Assembly: GCA_002293535.1 (NCBI GenBank)
Contig: DBDK01000005.1
Location: 4,727 to 68,726, forward strand
Source of the DNA: Alistipes sp. UBA934
Lineage (GTDB): Bacteria > Bacteroidota > Bacteroidia > Bacteroidales > Rikenellaceae
Length of the DNA: 64,000 nucleotides
Direction of reading: 5' to 3'
In this document: one piece after another, positions 17,071-26,496 of the stretch
How the letters are laid out: each line of letters begins with the position of its first letter
How positions within the stretch are numbered: position 1 is the stretch's first letter
Made by a program: the position numbers and the translations under genes
The notes under the pieces: generated by a model
Databases searched by the model: none
What the model was told of the DNA's origin: nothing
Seen by the model: the letters and a program-made list of their open reading frames with translations, nothing else

Positions 17071-20000
17071 TGCTTTTCCTGTGGATAAAGTCCGTAATAT
17101 ATCGCGCGACTCAGAGCCAGATCGTCCGTATCGCCTGCAAAGTCCCAATACATCACTCCGCGCAAGCCTCTGTCGTTTATGTATTTGGTTTTGATCTCCA
17201 GCGAGCGTGGATCGTCATATCCGGCGACCATCTCTCCTTCTTCATTCACCAAATAAGGCCCTTTTGCCACGTCGTCCCAGCGTTTTTCGTAACCTTCCAG
17301 TTCGGCCAGCACACGGTAATTCGTGAACCCGCGAATTTCCCTTATCGCCCGTCCATAGAAAGGTACACCCATCACCAATTTATGCGTCGGCACTCCTGCT
17401 GCAAGGTGCGCTTCCACGGCTTCGTGTGTTGTTATGTTGCTCGATCGCTCCGAACGATACAGGGCCGAATGGTGCCTGTGGCCGGTCTGATCCATATCAT
17501 AGGCCATTATGTTCACGAAATCCACATAAGGATTTATTGCTCTGAAGTCCACATAGTTAGCATTCGCAGCTGAAGCCAATGTCAGCAGTTTATCCGGCCC
17601 GATTGCTTCTCGCAGGTCGCGCATCAACAGCGTAAAGTTTTTCGTATCATTCGGCGAAGAAGATATTCCCGCCGCATCCGAAGTAGGGTATTCCCAGTCT
17701 ATGTCTATTCCGTCCAGCCCGAATTCATCCACCACTCTTCGGGCATCCTTAGCAAACGACCGGCGAAATTCCTCCGAGGCCGCCATTTCGCTGAAACGCC
17801 CGCTTCCCCAACCACCGATAGATATAAGCACTTTGAAATCAGGATTTTGTTCTTTCAGCGCCACCAGCTTGTGTAACCGCTCAGGATTGCTCACTCTAAC
17901 TCCGTCGAAGGTGTCGCTCACGTGCCCGAAGGCGTAATTGGCGTGTGTCAGCAGATTTGGGTCGGGCAGGGGTTCTGTCCACGAGGTCACGTAACCCAGC
18001 ACTACTTTTTCCGGTTCGGCCAGTTCGATCACCTTGCGCGCCCATTTCGTTTTCAGATTCTCTCCTTTTTCATCCACTTCGAATTTCCCGTCTTCGAAAT
18101 GCTCCATCACGAGTTTTTTCACTGCACCCGCCTCCTCAAGCACAATATCTCGCTTCGTCGATAGCACCACGTCCGAGAGGTGTTGTACTTGCCCTGTAGC
18201 GTCATCTACTACTGCATAATATTGCTTAAAAATGTCGAACTCCGGGTAGTGTCCATTATCCGCGGCAAACAGGATCACTCGTTCCGGGGCTTCGTCGCTG
18301 TCCATCTGCGCCAGTTCCATTTTATGCGCCCAAAATCCGCGACGCCCTGCTTCGGCGGGATGATTCGTGTTAAGGGGCACTCTCACTCTCCACAGCGAAT
18401 TGTGCGAAGTTATGTAGAGCATTCCGTGGTCGGTTTTGCTGAACGCCAGCGTCAGGGGCCTTTCAGGCACGATGATCTCGCCGATGCGTTCTCCCGCAGG
18501 ATTGAAGATATAAATCTGCCCATCGGCTACATATAGGTTCCCCGATGCATCCACCGCCGAACCTGTTTCGCCCGTTTCCACGAAATATTTCATATTCGAC
18601 AGCGTTCCGTTCGTCGCCACATCCAGCCGTACCATTCTCTTGTCATACTCGTCGCTCGTGTAGAACGGCTTTCCCGGTACAGCTTCCAAGGACGAGAGTG
18701 CTCGCGCCAGATCGTATTGGTTGGGTATGATAGTCACTCCGTCCGGCGCCACGAAGCACTCCTCCGGTACGAAATTCACTACCGTGTTGAAATCGTGGAA
18801 ATCCCTCCAGCGGTTCGACGGATAGAGCGCCTTTTTCACTACTCCCACCTCACTCATCTTCTTACGTTCCAGCAGCTTGATCGTCTCTTCGGGTCTCTTC
18901 GGATCAATGGTATAAACCAGCGTCGTGTAACCGTTGTTTCCGTATCCGCTGAACGATGTTCCTCTCGTATCTGGGTAGGTCGCCGGCACCTCCGGAGCGC
19001 CGTTCACAATATAGCCGGGTTGCGGCGTATATCTGAACACGACCAACAAATTATCCTCCGTATCGACTGCCGTTGCCAGGGGTTCCCATTGGAAGTCTGC
19101 GACCATCGTCACTTGCTGGGTTTCGGGCGACCACTTGTAAACCCTCCTGAGGCGTTGCTCGCAGAAATAGATATTTCCGTTGCTGTCGCTGCTCAGCCCT
19201 TGTGCGAACTCGAACCCTGTTGCCAGTCTTTCGGGCCGACCCACATTGTCGCGCAGATCTTCCACTCGCTTCTCTTTTCCCGTGACATACAGCCTGTTTA
19301 GCTCCCAGGGCCTCACTGCGATGCCCGTATTCACGTCATACAGCGTTTCAGCAGCGACGTACTTCGTTTGTGCAAAATTGTGCGTATTCAGGAACTCCAC
19401 ATCTTGACATCCCCACGTTCTGATCGCGTAAGGGTAGGGGGTATTCACTCTGATCACCTGGAACATATAAAGGTTTGCGAACAGCACGTTGGAGCAATTC
19501 TCAAGCTCGATCGGTTGGCAATATTGTCCTTCTCTGCTCTCTTCTTCGAGTTGAAAAGCATAAGCTTTCCAGTTGCTCACGTTTTTGAACCTCGCTTCGT
19601 TCCTCACGTGATGTTCCAGCGACATAGCGTAAATTTTCCCCGGCGTCGATGTATCCGAAACATACAACCCGCTGATTGCGTAACTGCTTGCCGTCCACAC
19701 GTTTTTGAAGACTCCTCCGCCACCGTTCGTCACCCACAGGCTCCAGTATTGTGTGTCCCACGCATAGTCCTTTCCCGGAGCGGCCAGCGGGCTGTCGGGC
19801 GAGGATATTCTCGGTTGCTGTGGCGCTCTCGACCCTCCGGTGCGTTCGGCTTCCGGTCTCGGCCTTGTCATTCCTCCGTGTCCTCCCACGAACTTCACAT
19901 CGTTCATATATGATTTCTCTCCACTCTGCCACTTGCAACCCACTGCTCTGTAGTTATATGCTCCGGTGTTCAGTCCCAGTCCCGTCACGATGTTCGTTCC

Positions 20001-21389
20001 TTCTTTGGGGGTTTCCAGCAGTGCTTTCGGCCCTCCGAACCCGCTGAATGCCGGCGTACTCTCCTTGAGGATCAGCTGAGTAGCAAACGGATGCAGTGCG
20101 ATCAAATTAGTGTGCGGTTTCAACTCTATTGTTTCCGAAACAACGTACCATCCTTGGGGCAGATAGATATTCTTTTGTGCTGCTATGGCTTTGCGGAAAG
20201 CTTCCGTGTCGTCCGTTTCTCCGTCACCCACCGCTCCGAAATCGCGTACTGAAACCCACGTGCTCATATCCGGTATCGCCGGAACGTCCTTTGCAAACGC
20301 TGCGGGCATTTTTGCCAGCGGCTCTGCATCCAGATCGGTGCGCATTTCGGGTTTAGCATTCAGCGCGTCCATTTGCAACCCGTGCGTAAAGTTCTTCACT
20401 CGGTATATTCCTCGGCCGGAACCCTCAAGACGCGCCATCGCTTCGCCCGTTCTTGCCACGGCCAGCGTCCCGACACCGCGACACACCACATTTCTCAACG
20501 CTATCTGGTTTGCCGCATTCCCCACGTTGCTTATCACCATCGCCGGCCCGCTCACTCCATCGAACACACTGTCTTCAATGAAAAGTTTGTCTGCGTAATT
20601 CTCGTCTATATCCACCACACAAGGCACATTTTTCGCCGTCATCCTCACGATCGCCATCCCTCCCTCTTGCGAACGAATGGCTGCTTTTCGCTGACCTTCG
20701 AAATATACATCCACCACCATCATCGGCCATCCCGGAGAGGCTTTCGTCGTGTAGATTCCCCAGTCGCCGCCGTAGAAGCGCACGTTTTCCATCTCGTTGC
20801 CCACTTCGAACAGGCCTGCACGACCGTTTTCAGCGTGCACGTCCATATGCGATATGTAGCTGTGTTGCGCATAGTGCGTCCTCAGCGCCACCGCCCAGGG
20901 ATTCCCCTTGCCGATTCTCAGGTTTATGTTCGACATACAGCTGTAAAAAGTGCTGGGGCTCGCATCGGGCACCTGCTGGGGATTGCTCACCATTCCGCTC
21001 GTAAACCAGAACATATAGTTCGCCTTGCCCTTGTCGCCGGGTCTTTCTTGCTGAAAACCGGGCGAACCTGCAGCCAGAACTATCTCCGGCCTCTTTGCTC
21101 CATAACCTATCAGCCTCACAGCTCTCGGTATATAGATCGTTTTTGAGATCGTGTAGGTTCCGGGACCCACGAATATTATCCCGAAAGCCTGCTCCCTGGT
21201 CACACGATAGATCATATCCTGCAGGGCATCGCTCACGTCGTCGCCGGCTTTTGCACCGATCTCGGCGTGCGAAAAGTAAAGAGCTTGTGGATCGTTCGGT
21301 CGTTGTTTGAACACCGATTCACCGTTTGTGGCCATAGCTGCGAGGGGCATCAGCACCGCTGCGAGCAAAATAATAAGTTTGGATTTCAT
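17067..21389 (-). CDS. Three-module secreted protein: pectate-lyase-like, beta-propeller, GH18
   Basis: A 1440-residue exported protein; the ATG at 21389 gives a clean signal peptide (KLIILLAAVLMPLAAMA). The N-terminal ~700 residues hold two pectate-lyase/beta-helix segments, the second starting near residue 380 with VRDFGAVGDGETDDTEAFRK. Residues ~715-1040 look like an NHL/SMP-30-type propeller (AQGLSSDSNGNIYFCEQRLR, SAVDASGNLYVADGQIYIF). Residues ~1125-1440 are a GH18 domain with ISIGGWG and the complete DGIDIDWE catalytic motif near 1226. It probably binds a complex glycan and cleaves GlcNAc linkages (chitinase or endo-glucosaminidase type). It is the first gene of the GH18-ThuA-GH20 operon, just after a terminator. 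Confidence 0.87.
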   Translation of the reverse strand: MKSKLIILLAAVLMPLAAMATNGESVFKQRPNDPQALYFSHAEIGAKAGDDVSDALQDMIYRVTREQAFGIIFVGPGTYTISKTIYIPRAVRLIGYGAKRPEIVLAAGSPGFQQERPGDKGKANYMFWFTSGMVSNPQQVPDASPSTFYSCMSNINLRIGKGNPWAVALRTHYAQHSYISHMDVHAENGRAGLFEVGNEMENVRFYGGDWGIYTTKASPGWPMMVVDVYFEGQRKAAIRSQEGGMAIVRMTAKNVPCVVDIDENYADKLFIEDSVFDGVSGPAMVISNVGNAANQIALRNVVCRGVGTLAVARTGEAMARLEGSGRGIYRVKNFTHGLQMDALNAKPEMRTDLDAEPLAKMPAAFAKDVPAIPDMSTWVSVRDFGAVGDGETDDTEAFRKAIAAQKNIYLPQGWYVVSETIELKPHTNLIALHPFATQLILKESTPAFSGFGGPKALLETPKEGTNIVTGLGLNTGAYNYRAVGCKWQSGEKSYMNDVKFVGGHGGMTRPRPEAERTGGSRAPQQPRISSPDSPLAAPGKDYAWDTQYWSLWVTNGGGGVFKNVWTASSYAISGLYVSDTSTPGKIYAMSLEHHVRNEARFKNVSNWKAYAFQLEEESREGQYCQPIELENCSNVLFANLYMFQVIRVNTPYPYAIRTWGCQDVEFLNTHNFAQTKYVAAETLYDVNTGIAVRPWELNRLYVTGKEKRVEDLRDNVGRPERLATGFEFAQGLSSDSNGNIYFCEQRLRRVYKWSPETQQVTMVADFQWEPLATAVDTEDNLLVVFRYTPQPGYIVNGAPEVPATYPDTRGTSFSGYGNNGYTTLVYTIDPKRPEETIKLLERKKMSEVGVVKKALYPSNRWRDFHDFNTVVNFVPEECFVAPDGVTIIPNQYDLARALSSLEAVPGKPFYTSDEYDKRMVRLDVATNGTLSNMKYFVETGETGSAVDASGNLYVADGQIYIFNPAGERIGEIIVPERPLTLAFSKTDHGMLYITSHNSLWRVRVPLNTNHPAEAGRRGFWAHKMELAQMDSDEAPERVILFAADNGHYPEFDIFKQYYAVVDDATGQVQHLSDVVLSTKRDIVLEEAGAVKKLVMEHFEDGKFEVDEKGENLKTKWARKVIELAEPEKVVLGYVTSWTEPLPDPNLLTHANYAFGHVSDTFDGVRVSNPERLHKLVALKEQNPDFKVLISIGGWGSGRFSEMAASEEFRRSFAKDARRVVDEFGLDGIDIDWEYPTSDAAGISSSPNDTKNFTLLMRDLREAIGPDKLLTLASAANANYVDFRAINPYVDFVNIMAYDMDQTGHRHHSALYRSERSSNITTHEAVEAHLAAGVPTHKLVMGVPFYGRAIREIRGFTNYRVLAELEGYEKRWDDVAKGPYLVNEEGEMVAGYDDPRSLEIKTKYINDRGLRGVMYWDFAGDTDDLALSRAIYYGLYPQEKQ

Positions 21390-21423
21390 AAAAATAAAAA
21401 AGGGGTTCGTTTTCTGAACCCCT
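21390..21423 (-). terminator. Intrinsic terminator after the fimbria operon
   Basis: On the minus strand an 8-bp perfect stem, AGGGGTTC-AGAAAAC-GAACCCCT (21423-21401), is followed by TTTTTTATTTTT running up to the GH18 start codon. It ends the fimbria operon, but the U-tract touches the next ATG, so read-through would set part of the GH18 expression. Confidence 0.85.
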
Positions 21424-21455
21424 AAATTATATATAATATTTGTAACCTGCAAATC

Positions 21456-23858
21456 CTACTGCGCAAGCACCGTATTCGCTGCCCAGGCCCAGGTGTTCAG
21501 CATTAGCGTATTCACAGTGCCCACGGACATATAGGTGCTGGCAAATTGCGATTCTCCTATATAGACGATTCTTCTTTGCGGATCCACGCCCATCATCATC
21601 ATATCGGTATCCGTGGTTTCCGTATCGGTTCTTATAAAGGGAGGTAATTGGGTAACTGTCTTTGTTGTTATGGAGGTCTGGAATATTGCCAATGGAATAA
21701 CGGGTGAGGTGTCGTTCGGCATAGCAAATTCGGCTATTCCGTCGAACGGGTTTGCTGTCAGCACCGTATGACTGGCTTCACCGAACGGACCATTTACGAA
21801 AGTCTTATTTAGATCGGTCGGTTCGGCGGCTTTTACTCCTTCCACTTCGACGTCGGGAGATCCCGACAGGGCACCCAATCCAAGTATATCCAGCAATCCG
21901 TCAATCAGCCCGCCAAGCAAACTTCCGAGCAGTGTCTCGTCGTTGAGTTTGCTTCCCGAGTACCACTTTAGACCGTCGGTTGCTCCGAGGGTATTGCGCA
22001 AAATTGCATTTGTGGCCACACCGTCGTATGTTCCTTCGGCGTCGGCTCCTGCGTCGCCCGACACGAAGAGCACGTGGTGTTTGTCGCTGTCCAGCCACTC
22101 CAGTATCATATCCACTGCGTCCTGATATGGGTCGCTGGCGTATGGCATCACAAGTATATCTGTTGATACCAAAGCACGACGGAGTTGATCGAGGCTCACG
22201 GTTGTAGGGCCGTTCGCGGCGCCGGTTTGCAGCTCATCGAGTGTAAATCCTGCGAAATCGACCGTTCCTCCCGGCCCGAATTTCGTCGGGTCGATCAGAA
22301 TGTTTTTCAGCGCAGCGGCACCTCCTGCGGGTGTGTTATGAGAACTGTCGTAATATACTCCGAGAGAGCCGATATCGTTACTTAGTGAGAGTACATTGAC
22401 CTTTCTGTTTGTTACCCCCGACGATGACTGTTGCGTGATCCCCACACTCAACACTGCAGTGTTTACTGTTATGAATACACCTGTAGGACGATTGTCCGGG
22501 CCTGGATTGTCCGACACATTGGTTATTGTGAACGTATAATCCGTATAGGTCGGTCCGGGTGTTCCCGCAGTTATTACCACATCGTAAATTCCGTTGTTTT
22601 GTTCCGTCGATGCTGTGCTTGAGACAAGCGCTCCGTCCGATCCCAATTGCCACTGGAAGGGTAGAGTAGAGCGCACCGTAAAAGTTTGCGTTGCTCCGGC
22701 ATTGTACGGCATCACCACATTGTTCGTATTCACCATTATGTAGTCACCCGTTCCAACGAAATTGACCTGTGAGATGTTGTCGTTCCAGGCAGTAACCTGT
22801 ACGAGCATCGAGGTGTTGGTGGATAACGCGGCTTCCTCGGGTGTATCTTTTCCCGGCGAGAGTACCTTGGTTATGTTAAAAACATATCTTGTATTGCGCA
22901 GTACCTGCCCGAACGGGTGCCCGGCCTCTCCCGAATTGAAGTCTACTCTATAATAGACCTGCTTGCCCGTGTCTCCATTGTAATATCCTCCCACTATAAG
23001 GCACATAGCGTTCAGTTTTTCGTCATCGGTCGTTGCAGGCAGACTTTCAGGGATATACATTATGCTGCTATAGTGCTGACCTGTACTGTTATCGTTCACA
23101 AAAGAGAAGGGCAGCGAAACGGCAGGCTGGGGTATGGCATCCCCTGGCTCCGAAGCGCTCGTCACGCGTGTATGGTCGCTGGTATCGAGCGCACTCAACG
23201 AGGGCATCAGCTGCATTTTATCCATCGGGCGATACAGTGCTACACTCGTCATCGTAAAAGGTCTCGAACCGGGTTCGAGGTTTTTGCCTATGTCGGCCCT
23301 TGCCATCATTCTCATCACATCTATCTCTATGGTGGAGCTTGAGAATGGCTCCAAAGAGGGTAGTATCGTCTCTCCACTCATCGGCACGACATCGCTCGGC
23401 ATTTGTGTAGTCACGAACATCGAACGCAGCTGCGCTTCCGTTACCCCTTTTGCCGGCAGATTATTCACAACATCGACACCGCTGTACGACTCGCCGTGAT
23501 TTGCCAACACGAGCAATTTTATGGGCGTTTGGCTCGAAAAGAGGTCAGCGTCAAAAGTAGTATAAGCATCACCCGAACTCTCCGGTTGTCTGACTCCTTG
23601 TACGGCATAACTAAAGAGGTAATCGTTCCCACTCTTGTTCAGGACCATAATCAGCAGATCGTTCATTCCGTAGTCGAACTCGCCGTTATCGAACACGGCA
23701 TCTCTTGTTACCTGTCTCATTGAGGCAGGTGTATTGATGTTGAACCTCACTGTTGCCTTATCGTCCGACCCGCCCTTTTCCCACGGTTGGGTCTCCACGT
23801 CCATCGTGCACCCACCGAGAACTATTCCCAGTGCCAGTGCCATAACTATCCGTTTCAT
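21456..23858 (-). CDS. Large fimbria tip-like lipoprotein (type V fimbria accessory)
   Basis: An 800-residue lipoprotein (MKRIVMALALGIVLGGC). The ATG at 23858 overlaps the upstream stop (TGATG). The N-terminal half resembles Mfa2/Mfa1-type fimbrillin domains (ATVRFNINTPASMRQ, FDYGMNDLLIMVLNKSGNDY, PIKLLVLANHGESYSG). A BACON/Ig-like segment (TFTVRSTLPFQWQLGSDGAL) follows. The C-terminal third has an alpha/beta pattern (DILVMPYASDPYQDAV, HHVLFVSGDAGADAEG) that could be an adhesive or glutamine-amidotransferase-like fold. As the third gene after the shaft and anchor genes, it is a good candidate for the tip adhesin. No exact family is assigned. Confidence 0.72.
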   Translation of the reverse strand: MKRIVMALALGIVLGGCTMDVETQPWEKGGSDDKATVRFNINTPASMRQVTRDAVFDNGEFDYGMNDLLIMVLNKSGNDYLFSYAVQGVRQPESSGDAYTTFDADLFSSQTPIKLLVLANHGESYSGVDVVNNLPAKGVTEAQLRSMFVTTQMPSDVVPMSGETILPSLEPFSSSTIEIDVMRMMARADIGKNLEPGSRPFTMTSVALYRPMDKMQLMPSLSALDTSDHTRVTSASEPGDAIPQPAVSLPFSFVNDNSTGQHYSSIMYIPESLPATTDDEKLNAMCLIVGGYYNGDTGKQVYYRVDFNSGEAGHPFGQVLRNTRYVFNITKVLSPGKDTPEEAALSTNTSMLVQVTAWNDNISQVNFVGTGDYIMVNTNNVVMPYNAGATQTFTVRSTLPFQWQLGSDGALVSSTASTEQNNGIYDVVITAGTPGPTYTDYTFTITNVSDNPGPDNRPTGVFITVNTAVLSVGITQQSSSGVTNRKVNVLSLSNDIGSLGVYYDSSHNTPAGGAAALKNILIDPTKFGPGGTVDFAGFTLDELQTGAANGPTTVSLDQLRRALVSTDILVMPYASDPYQDAVDMILEWLDSDKHHVLFVSGDAGADAEGTYDGVATNAILRNTLGATDGLKWYSGSKLNDETLLGSLLGGLIDGLLDILGLGALSGSPDVEVEGVKAAEPTDLNKTFVNGPFGEASHTVLTANPFDGIAEFAMPNDTSPVIPLAIFQTSITTKTVTQLPPFIRTDTETTDTDMMMMGVDPQRRIVYIGESQFASTYMSVGTVNTLMLNTWAWAANTVLAQ

Positions 23859-24907
23859 CAGTTCCACTCTGTCCATTGATAGATTTCTCCCCAGGGGGTT
23901 ACTTTGACAAACACTTCGATGTCTCCGGTGCCTGGTCCGGTCTCCGGAAATCTGATATATACGTTCGTTGTTTTTCCCGAATAGAGACCTATGTAGTCTC
24001 CATCGCCGTAATCGACCTTGGAGACCTCGCCCGTAAGGTCTATGTCTTCTCCGGCTCTGGTCGTCGTGCCGATTTGGAACAGACGTAGTGTTACTCCTGT
24101 ATCACCGTCGATATCATTCGGGTCGAGTGACGGTACAAGGTTGTAGGGGGTCTTGGTGATCAAAAAACCATTCCCGGTATTGATGACACCCACTTCCCTG
24201 ATCTCTCGCAGTTCATTACCGGCGTGCGGGACGCCTTCGTAGTCATAACCATTGTTTTGCCTCTCAATCTGGAAGTAATAATCCTCTGGATTATAGCCGT
24301 CGGGCAGGTTCTCGACTTGTATCCATAGCAGCGCGTTTAGCTGTGTAATTTGTATTTCGTGTACTAATTTAAGCGTGCCGTCGGCTTTTGTCTCTATTCT
24401 GTCGAACTTTCGGTGATTGATCTGCCCGAAAATTATCTGCCTCATCCCGAAGAGTATCTCCTGCGGGCAGTTATAGTAGCCGTCGTAATCCTCATTTGGT
24501 GAAAGATTCAGAAATTGTTTCGATATGTCGTCTTGACCGATGGCGTAGGTTCCCAGTACGCTCATATTGCTGTCTCCGATGTTTCCCCAAGCGGAAACGT
24601 AGACCATATCGCCTTTTGTGTACTTCTTCTGTTCAAGTATCGGTATCGGTTTCTCGACTCCGAGTTGCGCCTTTTCAACCGGAACGTAATCTACCAATGT
24701 CGTTTGATCGTCGAAAAAGAAGAGAGACCCGTCGAGAACCCTTTGCGAGACGGTTATACTTTTGCCCGTGCCGGCGTCTATTGCCGTAACGATCATCACC
24801 TCTTCCATATAGGGCGGACAGTCTTCCAGGTCGTCATAAATGCCGTCACATCCGCATATTGCTGTTGCCAGTGTCACCCCCGTAATGATTCTTATAGCTT
24901 GTTTCAT
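23858..24907 (-). CDS. Fimbria anchor/assembly lipoprotein (FimB/Mfa2-like)
   Basis: A 349-residue lipoprotein (GVTLATAICGC) starting with DGIYDDLEDCPPYMEEVMIV, the N-terminal style of Mfa2/FimB anchors, which have a DC.P motif soon after the lipid-bearing Cys. Further matches are QRVLDGSLFFFDDQTTLVDYV and VYVSAWGNIGDSN. These anchors end and fix type V fimbriae at the outer membrane. It lies 76 nt after the Mfa1-like gene, with a hairpin between, and is coupled to the tip gene by TGATG. Confidence 0.87.
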   Translation of the reverse strand: MKQAIRIITGVTLATAICGCDGIYDDLEDCPPYMEEVMIVTAIDAGTGKSITVSQRVLDGSLFFFDDQTTLVDYVPVEKAQLGVEKPIPILEQKKYTKGDMVYVSAWGNIGDSNMSVLGTYAIGQDDISKQFLNLSPNEDYDGYYNCPQEILFGMRQIIFGQINHRKFDRIETKADGTLKLVHEIQITQLNALLWIQVENLPDGYNPEDYYFQIERQNNGYDYEGVPHAGNELREIREVGVINTGNGFLITKTPYNLVPSLDPNDIDGDTGVTLRLFQIGTTTRAGEDIDLTGEVSKVDYGDGDYIGLYSGKTTNVYIRFPETGPGTGDIEVFVKVTPWGEIYQWTEWN

Positions 24908-24943
24908 ACCAGAATTATAATAGATGTAGTTTTAATAGTTCCC

Positions 24944-24965
24944 TGCGGCCCGGTCAAAGGCCGCA
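24944..24965 (-). promoter_or_regulatory. Hairpin between fimbrial shaft and anchor genes
   Basis: A perfect 7-bp stem, TGCGGCC/GGCCGCA, with an 8-nt loop lies in the 76-nt gap between the Mfa1-like stop and the anchor start. There is no U-tract on the minus strand. It could be an RNA-stability or partial-termination element that keeps shaft mRNA in excess of anchor mRNA; this is inference. Confidence 0.5.
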
Positions 24966-24983
24966 AGGATAGTGTAGCAAAGT

Positions 24984-26384
24984 TTACCAGGTTGTGACCT
25001 GATTGATCGGACCTTCCCAAGGCACGGGTTTCACCGTCACGATGAGGTTAGTACCCATTGCGGGATCGTCCGGATTGTCGGTACCGTAGAAGTCTTCGAA
25101 TTCGATATTGATGATGTAGCGCATATTACGCTTGATGTTCGTTCCATCCGTAGTGTCTCCTTCTGGTTCTCCGTCGTTGTCCACAGCGTTAATGGCTACG
25201 GGATAGAAATAATCTTCTCCGTCATACGTTCCTTCCAGAGTAAGGAGAGTCGGTATCATCGGGTTGTTGTTGGGCAACACATACCAGAAGTTATTCGGAG
25301 TGGCCAATACTTCGCCCAGATTAATACTCACGCCGGGCAATGCAAGAATAGTGCTGAGCGGGATATCGAGATAGCCGAGAAGTGTATCGATACCTAAAAG
25401 TGAACCATTCAGCACCGTCTCTACGGCACTAATAGCAAGATTCAAAAGCGTTGTAGTTGCACCCAGTACATCCGGTATGCCGAGAGCCGAAAGATTGTCT
25501 TTCACCGCTTCGAGCAAAGATGTAACCAATCCACTGATATTCAGCAAACCTGTGTCACTTTGACCCATAGCCACCAGACCTGCGGCTATAGTACTGGTCG
25601 ATCCGCCACCCGAGAAAGATCCGTAATAGGTAGGAGAAGAGGGATAAGTGTCTATTTCACCCGGATATATGTAAGCACTGCCGATAGCCCTTTGGATACC
25701 TGCTCCGGTGACCTGGAAGCGGATAATATCGGCGATTGTAACGGTCGATGCAAAGGTGATTTCACCCAGTTCGACTCTGGCCACGACTCTTTCGACGGGA
25801 ACTTCTACCTTGTTAGTTCCGTCTTTCACGGTGTAAATTGCGGCATTGGGATCAGCTGGCATATTGCCGGTTGCCGGATCGGCCCCATACCGGCCACTCA
25901 TCATCAAGCCGTTCTCAAGGTCGGTGAAATCGTCCGTCGTCTGGCTCGAAAGAGGAACCGTCAGCACCAGGTTGTCTTTGGTAACATCCGCGATGGTGGA
26001 GGACCCTACTGTAAGCGTAGGAACACTTACGTGTGCAACTTCGCTGTTGGCAATAGCCACTACCTGAATCTTATCATCTGTTTCATAGCCCGGAAATACG
26101 ATCTGCTTGGAACCTGCAGAGGTCGATTTCTGTTCCAGGAAAGCGCCTGTGTCGTTGAACAGATAAGCTGTGAACTCGACGATGTTGCTTTCATACTTTG
26201 CAATCTGGTCCGTAGTTGAAGGGCCCAGGATCCCGCGTGTTCCGGCAGGTTCCGATTTGATGCTCACCACGACACTATTACTTTCGTCGCTTCCCTTGGG
26301 GCCTTTGACCACATCCTTCACGCATCCCGTTGTGAGGATGGCGAGCGCAGCTGCGCCCATCCATAAAAAATTGATCTTTTTCAT
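24984..26384 (-). CDS. Major fimbria subunit lipoprotein (Mfa1/FimA-type fimbrillin)
   Basis: A 466-residue lipoprotein (FLWMGAAALAILTTGC, then VKDVVKG). SEPAGTRGILG near residue 50 has an Arg where type V pilins are cut by a trypsin-like protease to free the donor-strand groove. Family features are IVEFTAYLFNDTGAFLEQK, QVVAIANSEVAH, LMMSGRYG, VEVPVERVVARVELG and the C-terminal RNMRYIINIEFEDFYGTDNP. A long aliphatic insert (residues ~260-350, LLEAVKDNLSALGIPDVLG) is unusual for the family. It is the first gene of the operon and should polymerise into the fimbrial shaft on the cell surface. Confidence 0.87.
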   Translation of the reverse strand: MKKINFLWMGAAALAILTTGCVKDVVKGPKGSDESNSVVVSIKSEPAGTRGILGPSTTDQIAKYESNIVEFTAYLFNDTGAFLEQKSTSAGSKQIVFPGYETDDKIQVVAIANSEVAHVSVPTLTVGSSTIADVTKDNLVLTVPLSSQTTDDFTDLENGLMMSGRYGADPATGNMPADPNAAIYTVKDGTNKVEVPVERVVARVELGEITFASTVTIADIIRFQVTGAGIQRAIGSAYIYPGEIDTYPSSPTYYGSFSGGGSTSTIAAGLVAMGQSDTGLLNISGLVTSLLEAVKDNLSALGIPDVLGATTTLLNLAISAVETVLNGSLLGIDTLLGYLDIPLSTILALPGVSINLGEVLATPNNFWYVLPNNNPMIPTLLTLEGTYDGEDYFYPVAINAVDNDGEPEGDTTDGTNIKRNMRYIINIEFEDFYGTDNPDDPAMGTNLIVTVKPVPWEGPINQVTTW

Positions 26385-26496
26385 AATACAAAAATTTTTA
26401 GTTGGTTAAAAATGTTATTGTTAATAAATTGTTTGCTTTGCTCATCGACTTTACACGAAGCGTGCCAAAAATTTTATTAACTTGCGCTCCCCCCTT

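Noticed and set aside
20373..21146. A 257-codon plus-strand open frame with many His and Arg
   Set aside because: It is antisense to the beta-helix part of the GH18 protein. It has no start signal or motif and is a codon-bias shadow.
14014..21389. A canonical polysaccharide utilisation locus
   Set aside because: Glycosidases and a ThuA protein are present, but there is no SusC/SusD pair or hybrid two-component regulator in the window.
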